From assembly GCF_019745455.1 (NCBI RefSeq), contig NZ_JAIETD010000001.1, forward strand, positions 56,611-120,610: a stretch of DNA of 64,000 nucleotides. The letters run 5' to 3'. Below the pieces are notes generated by a model. That model saw only the letters and a list, made by a program, of their open reading frames with translations. It did no database searches and was not told where the DNA came from. The DNA comes from Methylobacterium sp. (lineage in GTDB: Bacteria; Pseudomonadota; Alphaproteobacteria; Rhizobiales; Beijerinckiaceae). Position numbers and translations under genes: made by a program. Positions 49,299-59,418 of this stretch are shown here, piece after piece (position 1 is the first letter of the stretch; every line of letters starts with the position of its first letter).

Positions 49299-49394
49299 GA
49301 TAAGGAACCATCCCTGCGCCAACGAAGGACTGGAAGCTCACCCTTCTTCGTGGATGCCTTCCGTCTCGCGCGCATCGCAAGCGATGCGCGGTCG

Positions 49395-49826
49395 TTACGC
49401 GTGGGATCTCGGCGGTTCGGCCAGCGCCTCGGGTCCGATCCCCGATGGCGTCGGTGAGGTCGCGGCGATCAACACGACAGCATGGCCGATGCGCAGAGGA
49501 AGGCCACCCGAAAATGCCAGGATGACCGCCGTACCGCAGCAGCCTATCACGCTGCAACCGGTACAGGCGAGGCATCGTGGGGAACAAGCTTCGGTCGTTT
49601 CGGGCGCCATGACGGCAGCAGCGGGTCGCACCGATGACATCGCCGATGTCGTCGCCACCTCAGTCGATCCGGACGGTTTCAGGTCATGGACTTGGTGCGA
49701 GTGGTGGCTGCCATGGCCCTTGGCGCCATGTCCCTCGTGGGCGCTGGCGACAGACGGCATCATGTAGGCGGCGATCATGACGATCGCTGCCAGCAGCAGG
49801 CGCAAGATGTGCCGCTCGGTAGCCAT
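49395..49826 (-). CDS. small His- and Cys-rich membrane/exported protein
   Basis: MATERHILRLLLAAIVMIAAYMMPSVASAHEGHGAKGHGSHHSHQVHD...ACSPRCLACTGCSVIGCCGTAVILAFSGGLP; linked to the RND adaptor. Confidence 0.75.
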   Translation of the reverse strand: MATERHILRLLLAAIVMIAAYMMPSVASAHEGHGAKGHGSHHSHQVHDLKPSGSTEVATTSAMSSVRPAAAVMAPETTEACSPRCLACTGCSVIGCCGTAVILAFSGGLPLRIGHAVVLIAATSPTPSGIGPEALAEPPRSHA

Positions 49827-49950
49827 GCCGTTTCGATACACGATGTTCGCCGCACCCGGAAGTGGGATCGGTATGGCCCCCAAGACAACCTCACGGGCGG
49901 GTTAACGACGATCCCTATCGGCAACCCGACTCATGATACCCGGGAACGTA

Positions 49951-50160
49951 TCAGACGATGCCCGTCTTCTCGAAGGGCCAGGGAAGGCCCAGTTCCGCAG
50001 CGACCTTTGCGGGTTCCGGGCCGACCGCTTCTACGGCGGCTTCCAGGCGCTCGACCGGCACCTCGAACCGTCGTGCCCAATAGGCCCTCGTCCACGGCTC
50101 GGAAATGTTTACCGTGGTGGGATCGCCGCCCGCTTCGCTGGAGGAAGGCTCGTCACTCAT
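49951..50160 (-). CDS. DUF3606-like small protein
   Basis: MSDEPSSSEAGGDPTTVNISEPWTRAYWARRFEVPVERLEAAVEAVGPEPAKVAAELGLPWPFEK. Confidence 0.7.
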   Translation of the reverse strand: MSDEPSSSEAGGDPTTVNISEPWTRAYWARRFEVPVERLEAAVEAVGPEPAKVAAELGLPWPFEKTGIV

Positions 50161-50232
50161 CGCGGCCCCGTGCAGAACTGGAAAAGGAAAGGGACCGGGC
50201 AAACGCCCGACCCCCTTCGTCTCGCTTGACCC

Positions 50233-50535
50233 TCAGCGATTGGTGCCGGCCGGTCCACCTGCGGTTCCACCGGTGCCGGGCGCCATGCCGGTTCCGGCAG
50301 GTCCGGCACCGGGCGGCACCATGGCCGGGTTGGCGGTCGTGGAACCTGTTGTCGCGCCCGGCATCGTCGCCGATCCGGTGCTGCGCTCCATTGCCTTCTC
50401 GCTGTTGCTCTTGATGCTTCCGGGATTGTTCACGTTACCCTCGGCGCTGCCGCCGCCCGCGGGAGTTTGGGCCAGAGCCGCGCCGGTCAGGGCCAAAGCA
50501 AAGCAGGCTGCGAGGGCGAGTGTCCTGGTCGTCAT
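50233..50535 (-). CDS. small secreted Gly/Pro/Thr-rich protein
   Basis: MTTRTLALAACFALALTGAALAQTPAGGGSAEGNVNNPGSIKSNSEKAMERSTG...; signal peptide. Confidence 0.7.
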   Translation of the reverse strand: MTTRTLALAACFALALTGAALAQTPAGGGSAEGNVNNPGSIKSNSEKAMERSTGSATMPGATTGSTTANPAMVPPGAGPAGTGMAPGTGGTAGGPAGTNR

Positions 50536-50705
50536 GGGTTTCCTCCGGGATTTTCGTTTCGCTACCGGTCTCAACGGCCTCCGACTTACTTATGTTCAAC
50601 CCGACGACGCTCATCGTACCCGCCGGAACGGCCGAAAATTGCGAAACCGATGGCAGTTGCTTCGTCTGAGCACCCGGCGAGGAAGGCGATGGACAAGGTG
50701 GCGCT

Positions 50706-51998
50706 ATGAAGCGTGATGAGGGGCTTTTCGCCGAGATCGCTGCTTCGGTCGCCCAAGGGTTCGACGGACAGATTGCTCATACCCAGGCGCTCGTTAGGTT
50801 CGCCTCTACCAGGGGCGCAGAGCACGACGTGCAGGATTTCGTCGCTGAGACCCTGGCGGAGCGAGGCTATGCAGTGGAGCGGTTCGCCATCGATGCCGCC
50901 GCGATCGCGGCACATCCCGGCGGCGGCGCGATCACTCCGGATCATTCCGACGCGCCCATTGTCGTGGGGCTGCATCGGCCTCAAAGCCACGCTGGGCGGT
51001 CGCTGATCCTGCAAGGGCACGTCGACGTGGTGCCGCCGGGGCCGGCGGACCTCTGGACCCGTCCGCCCTTCGAGCCTGTGATCGACGGCGATTGGCTCTA
51101 TGGGCGCGGCGCCGCCGACATGAAGGCCGGCCATGCTGCCAATCTCTTCGCCCTCGACGCCTTAAGACGGCTCGGCCTGCAGCCTGCTGCCCCAGTGACC
51201 ATCCAATCGGTGATCGAGGAAGAATCCACCGGCAACGGCGCCCTGATGGCTCATCTCGCGGGCTACAGCGCCGACGCCGTGCTGATCCCCGAGCCGATGG
51301 ACGAGCGGCTGGTCCGGGCCAATACCGGCGTGCTCTGGTTCACGGTGGAGGTTCGGGGGCGGCCGGTCCATGTCCGTGCCATGGGGGACGGGGCCAACGC
51401 GATCGATGCGGTCTACCGCGTCGTCTCAGCCCTGCGCGCGCTGGAGACCGCCTGGAACGAACGCCGTAGGGCCCATTCGCATTTTGCGGGTCTCGCTCAC
51501 CCGATCAACCTCAATGTCGGCCGGATCGAGGGTGGGGACTGGACCTCGTCGGTGCCGGCCTGGTGCCGGGCCGCCTGCCGCCTCGCGATCTATCCGGGCG
51601 TGGCTGCGGCGGAGGCCGCCCGCGAGGTCGAAGCCTGCATCGACGCCTTCGCGCGCTCGGACCCATTCCTGTCTCACTCACCGCCCCAGGTGACCTTCGA
51701 CGGGTTCTTCTCCGAGGGCTACGTCCTCGAACAAGGATCGACGGCAGAGGCGGCCCTCGCCGAGGCACACAGAACCGCGATGGGCGAGGCGCTGCAGGAT
51801 GTGACCATGCCCTGCTACCTCGATGCCAGGGTGCATGCCCTATACGACCGCGTGCCGGCCCTGTGCTACGGGCCGATCGCCGAGAACATCCACGGCTTCG
51901 ACGAGCGCGTCAGCCTGTCCTCGCTCCAGCGCGTGACCACCGCCATGGCGTTGTTCGTCGCCGATTGGTGCGGCACCGAGGCGGTGCCGACGCGGTGA
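50706..51998 (+). CDS. M20 family (ArgE/DapE-like) metallopeptidase/deacylase
   Basis: LILQGHVDVVPPGPADLWTRPPFEPVIDGDWLYGRGAADMKAGHAANLFALDALRRLG; IEEESTGNGAL. Confidence 0.95.
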   Translation: MKRDEGLFAEIAASVAQGFDGQIAHTQALVRFASTRGAEHDVQDFVAETLAERGYAVERFAIDAAAIAAHPGGGAITPDHSDAPIVVGLHRPQSHAGRSLILQGHVDVVPPGPADLWTRPPFEPVIDGDWLYGRGAADMKAGHAANLFALDALRRLGLQPAAPVTIQSVIEEESTGNGALMAHLAGYSADAVLIPEPMDERLVRANTGVLWFTVEVRGRPVHVRAMGDGANAIDAVYRVVSALRALETAWNERRRAHSHFAGLAHPINLNVGRIEGGDWTSSVPAWCRAACRLAIYPGVAAAEAAREVEACIDAFARSDPFLSHSPPQVTFDGFFSEGYVLEQGSTAEAALAEAHRTAMGEALQDVTMPCYLDARVHALYDRVPALCYGPIAENIHGFDERVSLSSLQRVTTAMALFVADWCGTEAVPTR

Positions 51999-52005
51999 CC
52001 ATGAG

Positions 52006-53340
52006 TCAGGCCTGGCGCATCTCCGGCGTGTTGAAGCGGACCGCCATGAGGGTGCAGGCAGCGCCCGAGAGCAGGTAGACGCCGACGCAGGCGAGGCCGA
52101 ACTTGCTCGACAGGCTCAGCGCCACGAGGGGCGCGAAGCCTGCTCCGATCAACCATGCGAGGTCGGAGGTCAGCGCCGCACCGGTATAGCGATAGCGCTG
52201 CGCGAAGTTCGAGGTCGCCGCCCCGGTGCTCTGACCGTAGGACAGGCCGAGCAGGGCGAAGCCGACGATGACGTAGATGGTCTGTCCGATCGCGGATTCG
52301 TCGAACAGGATCGGAGCCACGATGCTCGCCAGGGCGAACAACGCGACGAGGCCGGCGGCGACTTCCAGCAGGCGACGGCGTCCAATCTGGTCGGCGATCA
52401 GCCCGGAGGCGATGATCGCGCCGAGGCAGACCATCGCGCCGACGAACTGGACCATCAGGAACTCGCCCGCGGAGCGCTGGGTGTAGAGCACGATCCAGCT
52501 GATCGGAAACACCGTGACGAGGTGGAACAACGCAAAGCTCGCCAGCGGCACGAAGGCGCCGATGAGGATGACCCGCCCGTTGACGCCGACCACCTCGGCG
52601 ATCGGAGCCGGCCGCAGCTCGCTCTGGTCGAGGAGCATGGTGAAATCCTCGGTGGCGATGAGGCGAAGCCGCGCGAACAGGGCGACGACGTTCACCGCGA
52701 ATGCGACGTAGAACGGGTAGCGCCAGCCCCAATCGACGAAGTCGTCCGTCGAGAGGTTCATGAGGAAGAACGCGAACAGGAGGCTCGCCAGCATGAACCC
52801 GAGCGGTGCCCCGGTCTGCGGGATCATCGCGTACCAGCCGCGATGCTCCTTGGGCGCATTGAGCGCCAGCAGGGAGGCGAGCCCGTCCCAGGCGCCGCCG
52901 AGCGCCAGACCCTGGCCGATCCGGAAGGCGGCGAGGAGGAGGATCGAAGCAATGCCGATCGTCTCGTAGCTCGGAAGGAAGCTCACCGCCGCCGTCGAAC
53001 CGCCGAGCAGGAACAGCGCGATGGTCAGCTTGACAAAGCGGCCGTGGCGGCGGCCGATCTCCATGAACAGGATCGTGCCGAGAGGACGGGCGACGAAGGC
53101 GAGCGCGAAGATGGCGAAGGAGGCAAGCGTTGCCTGGAGCGGTTCGAGGAAGGGGAAGAACACCTTCGGAAACACCAGAACCGAGCCGATGCCGAAGACG
53201 AAGAAGTCGAAATATTCCGACATCCGGCCGATCACCACGCCGATGGCGATCTCGCTCGGCGCGACCTTGTGCTCGCTCATCGCGAGATGCGCGTCGCGCT
53301 CGAGGGCGCGGGAGTTGGGGAGCGCCTGATCTGAACTCAT
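52006..53340 (-). CDS. MFS transporter (metabolite:H+ symporter/ProP-like)
   Basis: IAIGVVIGRMSEYFDFFVFGIGSVLVFPKVFFP...GTILFMEIGRRHGRFVKLTIALFLLGG; 12 hydrophobic segments. Confidence 0.93.
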   Translation of the reverse strand: MSSDQALPNSRALERDAHLAMSEHKVAPSEIAIGVVIGRMSEYFDFFVFGIGSVLVFPKVFFPFLEPLQATLASFAIFALAFVARPLGTILFMEIGRRHGRFVKLTIALFLLGGSTAAVSFLPSYETIGIASILLLAAFRIGQGLALGGAWDGLASLLALNAPKEHRGWYAMIPQTGAPLGFMLASLLFAFFLMNLSTDDFVDWGWRYPFYVAFAVNVVALFARLRLIATEDFTMLLDQSELRPAPIAEVVGVNGRVILIGAFVPLASFALFHLVTVFPISWIVLYTQRSAGEFLMVQFVGAMVCLGAIIASGLIADQIGRRRLLEVAAGLVALFALASIVAPILFDESAIGQTIYVIVGFALLGLSYGQSTGAATSNFAQRYRYTGAALTSDLAWLIGAGFAPLVALSLSSKFGLACVGVYLLSGAACTLMAVRFNTPEMRQA

Positions 53341-53738
53341 CGGAAAGACGCGTCGCTCCATGCTGATCCGTGATGGGCACCCGCCTCGCACCCCATGGTG
53401 GTGAGATATGATCAACCCGGGCCTGGCGTCAAAGCGCAGGCCGATGCGGCGGGGTGAAGCGTGGAGGTCGACCGGGTACGGGAAATCTTTTCCGACGGAT
53501 GGCCGCTCCGGCATCGGCTGCACGGTTGGGATGTAACCGGACCAGTTGACGCGGCGCCTTCCCCGCAGGAGTAAAGCGACGTCGCGCGGGCATTCCGGAG
53601 CGTCGTGACCGGCTGCGACACGCGGTCCGAAAACGGCGCAAAAGGTTGTTGCAGCGCGGGAGAACGCCATCTGCATCGGTAGGCCCGCAAGGGCGAGAAG
53701 CCGATCCCGCCCTCGCTCGGATGCCGGCCTTGTCTTCG

Positions 53739-54920
53739 ATGATGATTCCAGATCGGATGCCGTCCCGCCTCTCCCGCGCGATCATTTTGGCACCGCTCGC
53801 GGTTGTGTTCGGCGGTCTGCTTTCAGGCTGCAACGTGGTGTCGATGAACCCGTCAGGCGACGTCGCGGTGCAGCAGCGCGACCTCATTCTCGCCTCGACG
53901 GGGTTGATGCTCCTCATCATCGTCCCGGTGATCGCGCTGACGCTGCTCTTCGCCTGGCGCTACCGTCATACGAATACCGAGGCGACCTACGATCCCGACT
54001 GGCACCACTCGACGCAGCTCGAGGTCGTGATCTGGGCGGCGCCGCTCGCCATCGTGATCGCCCTCGGCGCGCTGACCTGGATCAGCACCCACCTCCTCGA
54101 TCCGTACAGGCCACTCGGTAGGCTCGACCGCAACCGGCCGATCCCCGCCGACGTGAAGCCGATCACCGTCGAGGTCGTCGCCCTCGATTGGAAGTGGCTG
54201 TTCTTCTACCCCGACCAGGGCATCGCCACCGTGAACGAACTCGCCGCGCCCGTGGACGTGCCGATCAATTTCAAGCTCACTTCGGCGAGCGTCATGAACA
54301 CGTTCTTCATCCCGGCGCTGGCCGGCCAGATCTACACCATGGCCGGCATGGAGACGAAGCTTCACGCCGTGATCAACAAGCCGGGCGTCTTCAACGGCTT
54401 CTCGGGAAACTACAGCGGCTCGGGCTTCTCGAAGATGAACTTCAAGTTCCACGGGCTGGCCGACAGGAGCGAATTCGACAGGTGGGTCGGCAAGATCAAG
54501 TCCGAAGGCAAGCCCCTTGGCCGCGAGGAGTACATCGCCCTCGAGAAGCCGAGCGAAGCTGAGCCGGTGCGCTACTTCGGCACCGTCGATCCCGGTCTGT
54601 ACAAGGCGATCCTCAATATGTGCGCCTACCCGGGCAAGATGTGCATGAGCGAGATGATGAACATCGACGCCAGGGGAGGTGCTGGCAAGAATAGCCAGGC
54701 GAACCGGACACGACTCGAATACGACAACCGTCATGGCCAGCAGGGCGACGAGGCGCCGGGTGCGACCTTCCCGGCTTCGGGGCGCGAATCAAGGAGCGAC
54801 GAGAAACCGGAGGGCGTGAAGTCCGGCGGCTCGCGCGAGGAGCCGAGCAAGGCCGATCCGCACAAGGGACACGGACATCACGACCATGGCGGGTCAGCAC
54901 CCGCTCAATTGAACAACTGA
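53739..54920 (+). CDS. cyoA: ubiquinol oxidase subunit II
   Basis: Lipobox GGLLSGCNVV; PVIALTLLFAWRYRHTNTEATYDPDWHHSTQLEVVIWAAPLAIVIALG; His-rich tail HKGHGHHDHGG. Confidence 0.97.
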   Translation: MMIPDRMPSRLSRAIILAPLAVVFGGLLSGCNVVSMNPSGDVAVQQRDLILASTGLMLLIIVPVIALTLLFAWRYRHTNTEATYDPDWHHSTQLEVVIWAAPLAIVIALGALTWISTHLLDPYRPLGRLDRNRPIPADVKPITVEVVALDWKWLFFYPDQGIATVNELAAPVDVPINFKLTSASVMNTFFIPALAGQIYTMAGMETKLHAVINKPGVFNGFSGNYSGSGFSKMNFKFHGLADRSEFDRWVGKIKSEGKPLGREEYIALEKPSEAEPVRYFGTVDPGLYKAILNMCAYPGKMCMSEMMNIDARGGAGKNSQANRTRLEYDNRHGQQGDEAPGATFPASGRESRSDEKPEGVKSGGSREEPSKADPHKGHGHHDHGGSAPAQLNN

Positions 54921-54947
54921 CCCGACGAGAAAGAACTGGCCCAGCGC

Positions 54948-56954
54948 ATGTTCTCCAATCCCGACCTTCAGAAGCTCGTCTTCGGGCGCCTGACCTGGGA
55001 CGCCATCCCCCTGCATGACCCGATCCTGATCGTGACCTTCATCGGCGTCGTACTCGGCGGCACGGCGCTCCTCGGCGCGATCACGTATTTTCGATTCTGG
55101 GGCGTGCTCTGGCGCGAGTGGTTCACGAGCGTCGATCACAAGAAGATCGGCATCATGTACATCATCCTCGCCCTGGTGATGCTGCTGCGCGGCTTCTCCG
55201 ACGCGCTCCTGATGCGCAGCCAGCAGGCCATCGCGTTCGGGGCCAACGAAGGCTACCTCCCGCCGCACCATTATGACCAGATCTTCACGGCGCACGGCGT
55301 GATCATGATCTTCTTCGTGGCGATGCCGCTCGTCACGGGACTGATGAACTACGTCGTCCCGCTGCAGATCGGCGCGCGCGACGTCGCCTTCCCGTTCCTC
55401 AACAATTTCAGCTTCTGGATGACGGTCAGCGGCGCGGCGACCGTCATGGTGTCGCTGTTCGTCGGCGAGTTCGCCCGCACCGGCTGGCTCGCCATGCCGC
55501 CGCTCTCGGGCGCGGAATACAGTCCCGGCGTCGGGGTCGACTATTACATCTGGGCGTTGCAGATTGCCGGCATCGGGACATTGCTGTCGGGCATCAACCT
55601 GATCGCGACCATCATCAAGATGCGCGCGCCGGGCATGACCATGATGAAGATGCCGATCTTCGTGTGGTCGGCGCTCTGCACCAACGTGCTGATCGTCGCC
55701 GCCTTCCCGATCCTCACGGCCGTCCTCGCGCTCCTGTCGATGGACCGCTACGTCGGCACCCACTTCTTCACGAACGATCTCGGCGGCAACCCGATGATGT
55801 ACGTGAACCTGATCTGGATCTGGGGCCATCCCGAAGTCTACATCCTGATCCTTCCGGCCTTCGGAGTCTTCTCCGAGATCGTCTCGACCTATTCGTCGAA
55901 GCGCCTCTTCGGCTACGCCTCGATGGTCTACGCCCTCGTGGTCATCACCATCCTCGCCTACCTCGTGTGGCTGCACCACTTCTTCACGATGGGCTCGGGC
56001 GCGTCGGTAAACTCGTTCTTCGGGATCACCACGATGATCATCTCGATCCCGACGGGCGCCAAGATCTTCAACTGGCTGTTCACGATGTATCGCGGCCGCA
56101 TCCGGTTCGAGGTGCCGATGCTGTGGACGCTCGGCTTCATGGTGACCTTCGTCATCGGCGGCATGACCGGCGTGCTTCTCGCGGTGCCGCCGGCCGACTT
56201 CGTGCTCCACAACAGCCTGTTCCTGGTCGCCCACTTCCACAACGTCATCATCGGCGGCGTGCTCTTCGGGATGTTTGCCGGCATCACCTACTGGTACCCC
56301 AAGGCTTTCGGATACAAGCTCGATCCGTTCTGGGGGAAGGTGTCGTTCTGGTTCTGGCTCAGCGGCTTCTACGTCGCCTTCATGCCGCTCTACCTGCTCG
56401 GCCTGATGGGCGTGACGCGCCGGCTCAACCGGATCGAGGATCCCTCGCTGCAGGTCTGGTTCGTCATCGCGGGCCTTGGCGCGGTGCTGATCCTGTTCGG
56501 TATCCTGTCCTTCATGATGACGCTGTTCGTCAGCTACCGCCGCCGTGAGGAGCTGCGGGACGTCAGCGGCGATCCATGGCACGGGCGGACCCTCGAATGG
56601 TCGACCTCCTCGCCGCCGCCCGACTACAACTTCGCCTTCACGCCGGTGATCCATGACTACGACGCGTGGTGGGACATGAAGCGACGCGGATACGAGCGCC
56701 CGCGTGAGGGCTACAGGTCGATCCACATGCCCAAGAACACCGGCACGGGCGTGATCCTCGGCGCCCTGAGCACGGTCTTCTCCTTCGCGGTCATCTGGTA
56801 CATGTGGCCGCTGGCGGCACTCGCCATCACGGGAATCGTGGTCGTAGCGATCGTTCACACCTTCAACTACAACCGCGACACCACCATTCCGGCCGAGACG
56901 GTGGTGAGCGTCGAGGCGCAGCACACCCGCATGCTCGCCGCGGCACAGGCGTGA
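54948..56954 (+). CDS. cyoB: cytochrome o ubiquinol oxidase subunit I
   Basis: [54 protein letters not shown]; heme-copper oxidase signature. Confidence 0.99.
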   Translation: MFSNPDLQKLVFGRLTWDAIPLHDPILIVTFIGVVLGGTALLGAITYFRFWGVLWREWFTSVDHKKIGIMYIILALVMLLRGFSDALLMRSQQAIAFGANEGYLPPHHYDQIFTAHGVIMIFFVAMPLVTGLMNYVVPLQIGARDVAFPFLNNFSFWMTVSGAATVMVSLFVGEFARTGWLAMPPLSGAEYSPGVGVDYYIWALQIAGIGTLLSGINLIATIIKMRAPGMTMMKMPIFVWSALCTNVLIVAAFPILTAVLALLSMDRYVGTHFFTNDLGGNPMMYVNLIWIWGHPEVYILILPAFGVFSEIVSTYSSKRLFGYASMVYALVVITILAYLVWLHHFFTMGSGASVNSFFGITTMIISIPTGAKIFNWLFTMYRGRIRFEVPMLWTLGFMVTFVIGGMTGVLLAVPPADFVLHNSLFLVAHFHNVIIGGVLFGMFAGITYWYPKAFGYKLDPFWGKVSFWFWLSGFYVAFMPLYLLGLMGVTRRLNRIEDPSLQVWFVIAGLGAVLILFGILSFMMTLFVSYRRREELRDVSGDPWHGRTLEWSTSSPPPDYNFAFTPVIHDYDAWWDMKRRGYERPREGYRSIHMPKNTGTGVILGALSTVFSFAVIWYMWPLAALAITGIVVVAIVHTFNYNRDTTIPAETVVSVEAQHTRMLAAAQA

Positions 56955-56959
56955 GCAAC

Positions 56960-57589
56960 ATGGCAACTCAAGCCGACGCCACCGCCGATCGCGAAGAAGC
57001 TCTTCGGTTCTACGAGACCGAGGATCATCCTCATGCGCCGGCGACCCTGATCGGGTTCTGGCTCTACCTGATGAGCGACTGCCTCATCTTCGCGGTTCTG
57101 TTCGCCACGCATGCGGTGGTCGGGCGAAACTACGCCGCTGGGCCGTCGCCGGCGGATCTCTTCGACCTCAAGCTCGTCGCGCTCAACACCGCGATGCTCC
57201 TGTTCTCCTCGATCACCTATGGCTTTGCCATGCTGGAGATGGCGAAGGAGAGACGCGGCGCGACCCTGCTCTGGCTCGCCGTCACGGGTCTCTTCGGCAT
57301 CGCCTTCGTGGCGCTCGAACTCTACGAGTTCAGCCATCTGATCCATGAGGGCGCGACGCCCCAGCGCAGCGCCTTCCTGTCGTCCTTCTTCGTGCTCGTC
57401 GGGACCCACGGGCTGCACGTCTCCGTCGGCATCGTCTGGCTCGCGGTCCTGATGGTTCAGGTCGCCCAGCGTGGCCTCCAGGAGGACAACAAGCGCCGGC
57501 TGATGTGTCTGTCGATGTTCTGGCACTTCCTCGACGTGATCTGGATCGGCGTGTTCAGCTTCGTCTACCTGATGGGGACCTTGCGATGA
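56960..57589 (+). CDS. cyoC: cytochrome o ubiquinol oxidase subunit III
   Basis: LIGFWLYLMSDCLIFAVLFATHAVVG...SFFVLVGTHGLHVSVGIVW. Confidence 0.97.
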   Translation: MATQADATADREEALRFYETEDHPHAPATLIGFWLYLMSDCLIFAVLFATHAVVGRNYAAGPSPADLFDLKLVALNTAMLLFSSITYGFAMLEMAKERRGATLLWLAVTGLFGIAFVALELYEFSHLIHEGATPQRSAFLSSFFVLVGTHGLHVSVGIVWLAVLMVQVAQRGLQEDNKRRLMCLSMFWHFLDVIWIGVFSFVYLMGTLR

Positions 57590-57981
57590 GTTCGACCACC
57601 TCCGCGCAGTCCGTCGAGGCCCACGGAAAGGACTCGGTCGAGGACGAGCCTCACGGCACCTTCAAGGGCTACGTCACCGGCTTCGTTCTCGCCGCCATCC
57701 TCACCGCAATCCCGTTCTGGCTGGTGATGGGAGACGTCCTCGGCGATTCCCGCGTGACCGGCATCGTGGTCATGGCTTTCGCCATGGTGCAGGTCGTGGT
57801 GCACATGATCTACTTTCTGCACATGAACACTCGCGCCGAGGGCGGCTGGACGGTGCTGGCGCTGATCTTCACCTCGACCGTCGTGATCATCACCCTGGTC
57901 GGCTCGCTCTGGGTCATGCACCACCTCAACGTGAATATGATGCCGATGTCGGTTGAGGATATGAAGAAGCACATGCACTGA
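57586..57981 (+). CDS. cyoD: cytochrome o ubiquinol oxidase subunit IV
   Basis: GTFKGYVTGFVLAAILTAIPFWLVM...QVVVHMIYFLHMNTRAEGGWTVLALIFT. Confidence 0.96.
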   Translation: MSSTTSAQSVEAHGKDSVEDEPHGTFKGYVTGFVLAAILTAIPFWLVMGDVLGDSRVTGIVVMAFAMVQVVVHMIYFLHMNTRAEGGWTVLALIFTSTVVIITLVGSLWVMHHLNVNMMPMSVEDMKKHMH

Positions 57982-57991
57982 GGCATCTTGG

Positions 57992-58783
57992 GTGGAGGCA
58001 CCGCTCCCCGGCTATGCTGGACACCGACTCTCTCGGCTAAGAACCGCGCTTCTGGGGCTCGGCCTGCTCCTCGCCTTCGCAACCTTCCTCGGTCTCGGAA
58101 CCTGGCAGGTGCAGCGCCTCGACTGGAAGCGGGATCTCATCGCGAGGGTTGAGGCCCGGATAGGCGCCACGCCGGAGGCACCTCCTGCCAGGGCGGATTG
58201 GGCGGCCGTGAATGCCGCAGCCGACGAGTATCGGCGCGTCCGTGCCGAAGGGATCTTTCTGGACGACCGCGAGACGCTGGTCCAGGCCGTCACCGATCTC
58301 GGCGGTGGCTATTGGGTGATGACGCCCCTGCGTCAGGCGGATGGCACGACGGTGTTGATCAATCGCGGATTTGTCCCGCCTGAGCGACGCGATCCGGCCA
58401 CGCGCCCGCGCAAACCGGAAAATGCGGTGGTCACCGGTCTGCTGCGCATGAGCGAGCCTGGCGGCGGCTTCCTGCGCCGAAACGATGCTGAGGCCGGTCG
58501 ATGGTACTCGCGAGATGTCGCGGCGATCGCGGCAGCGAAGGGACTTCGCGAGATGGCGCCGTACTTCATCGACGCCGATGCGGACACCGAAAAGGGTCGC
58601 ATGCCGGTGGGCGGCCTCACCGTCGTCAGCTTCTCGAACAATCACCTCGTCTATGCGGCGACGTGGTACGCACTCGCACTGATGGTCGTCGGAGCCGCCT
58701 GGGTCGTCGTTCGCGAGGTGCGTCGCGTCGGACGAGTGCGGCACCGGAGCCAAGTGGCGCCGGTGCCGGAAGAGCTTACTTGA
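57992..58783 (+). CDS. SURF1 family protein
   Basis: FATFLGLGTWQVQRLDWKRDLIARVEARI...TTVLINRGFVPPERRD...SFSNNHLVYAATWYALALMVVGA. Confidence 0.94.
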   Translation: MEAPLPGYAGHRLSRLRTALLGLGLLLAFATFLGLGTWQVQRLDWKRDLIARVEARIGATPEAPPARADWAAVNAAADEYRRVRAEGIFLDDRETLVQAVTDLGGGYWVMTPLRQADGTTVLINRGFVPPERRDPATRPRKPENAVVTGLLRMSEPGGGFLRRNDAEAGRWYSRDVAAIAAAKGLREMAPYFIDADADTEKGRMPVGGLTVVSFSNNHLVYAATWYALALMVVGAAWVVVREVRRVGRVRHRSQVAPVPEELT

Positions 58784-59192
58784 GCAGAGCGGTCAGGCTC
58801 TTGCCGGCCTTGCTCTTGAGCTCCTTGGCTTCCAGAGTGCCATCGTTGTCGGGATCGGCGGCCTTGAACAGGCTTTCGACGACCGCGAGATATTCCTTCT
58901 TGTCGAGGGTGCCGTCCGAATCCGGATCGGCGGCCTTCAGGCTGGCCTTGCTGATCCGGCCTTTGAGCTCCTTGGCATCGAGGGTGCCGTCGGCATCCTT
59001 CTCGAGCTTGTCGAAGGCCGCGCTGGCGACGGCGGTGACTTCCTTCAGATCGATCGTTCCGTCGTTGTCGGTATCGACCATCGCGATGACCTTGGACGGG
59101 CCGGCGGGCTTCGCCGCGGCCGGGAGCACCGTTATCGGAGCAGTCAGGACCAATGCTGCGACTGCAGTAGAAATACGAAATACCATCGTCAT
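58776..59192 (-). CDS. secreted EF-hand calcium-binding protein
   Basis: Signal peptide; four EF-hand-like loops DTDNDGTID, DADGTLDAKE, DPDSDGTLDKKE, DPDNDGTLEAKE. Confidence 0.9.
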   Translation of the reverse strand: MTMVFRISTAVAALVLTAPITVLPAAAKPAGPSKVIAMVDTDNDGTIDLKEVTAVASAAFDKLEKDADGTLDAKELKGRISKASLKAADPDSDGTLDKKEYLAVVESLFKAADPDNDGTLEAKELKSKAGKSLTALLK

Positions 59193-59418
59193 TCTAGAAA
59201 CTCCGCCTCTGTTTTGGGCTCTCCGATCTATCATGTGTCATCTGATTTCACCAAGTGTGATGTTGCGGCGCACTGTGCTGCGCAGCCGGATAATTTGTTG
59301 ATTTCGAGCCCTGTCCTGAACTCGGCCCTGCTTCAATGGATGCATCAATCGTCTCAAAGCCTTGCTCGCGGAGTAGGAGGGATGGCTTGCCGACCATCTC
59401 GACCGTGCAGATCGCCGC

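Noticed and set aside
54894-56966. 690-aa antisense ORF opposite cyoB
   Set aside because: Longest antisense ORF in the window, but its His/Asp/Glu/Arg bias is what the reverse complement of GC-rich hydrophobic codons gives; cyoB is unambiguous.
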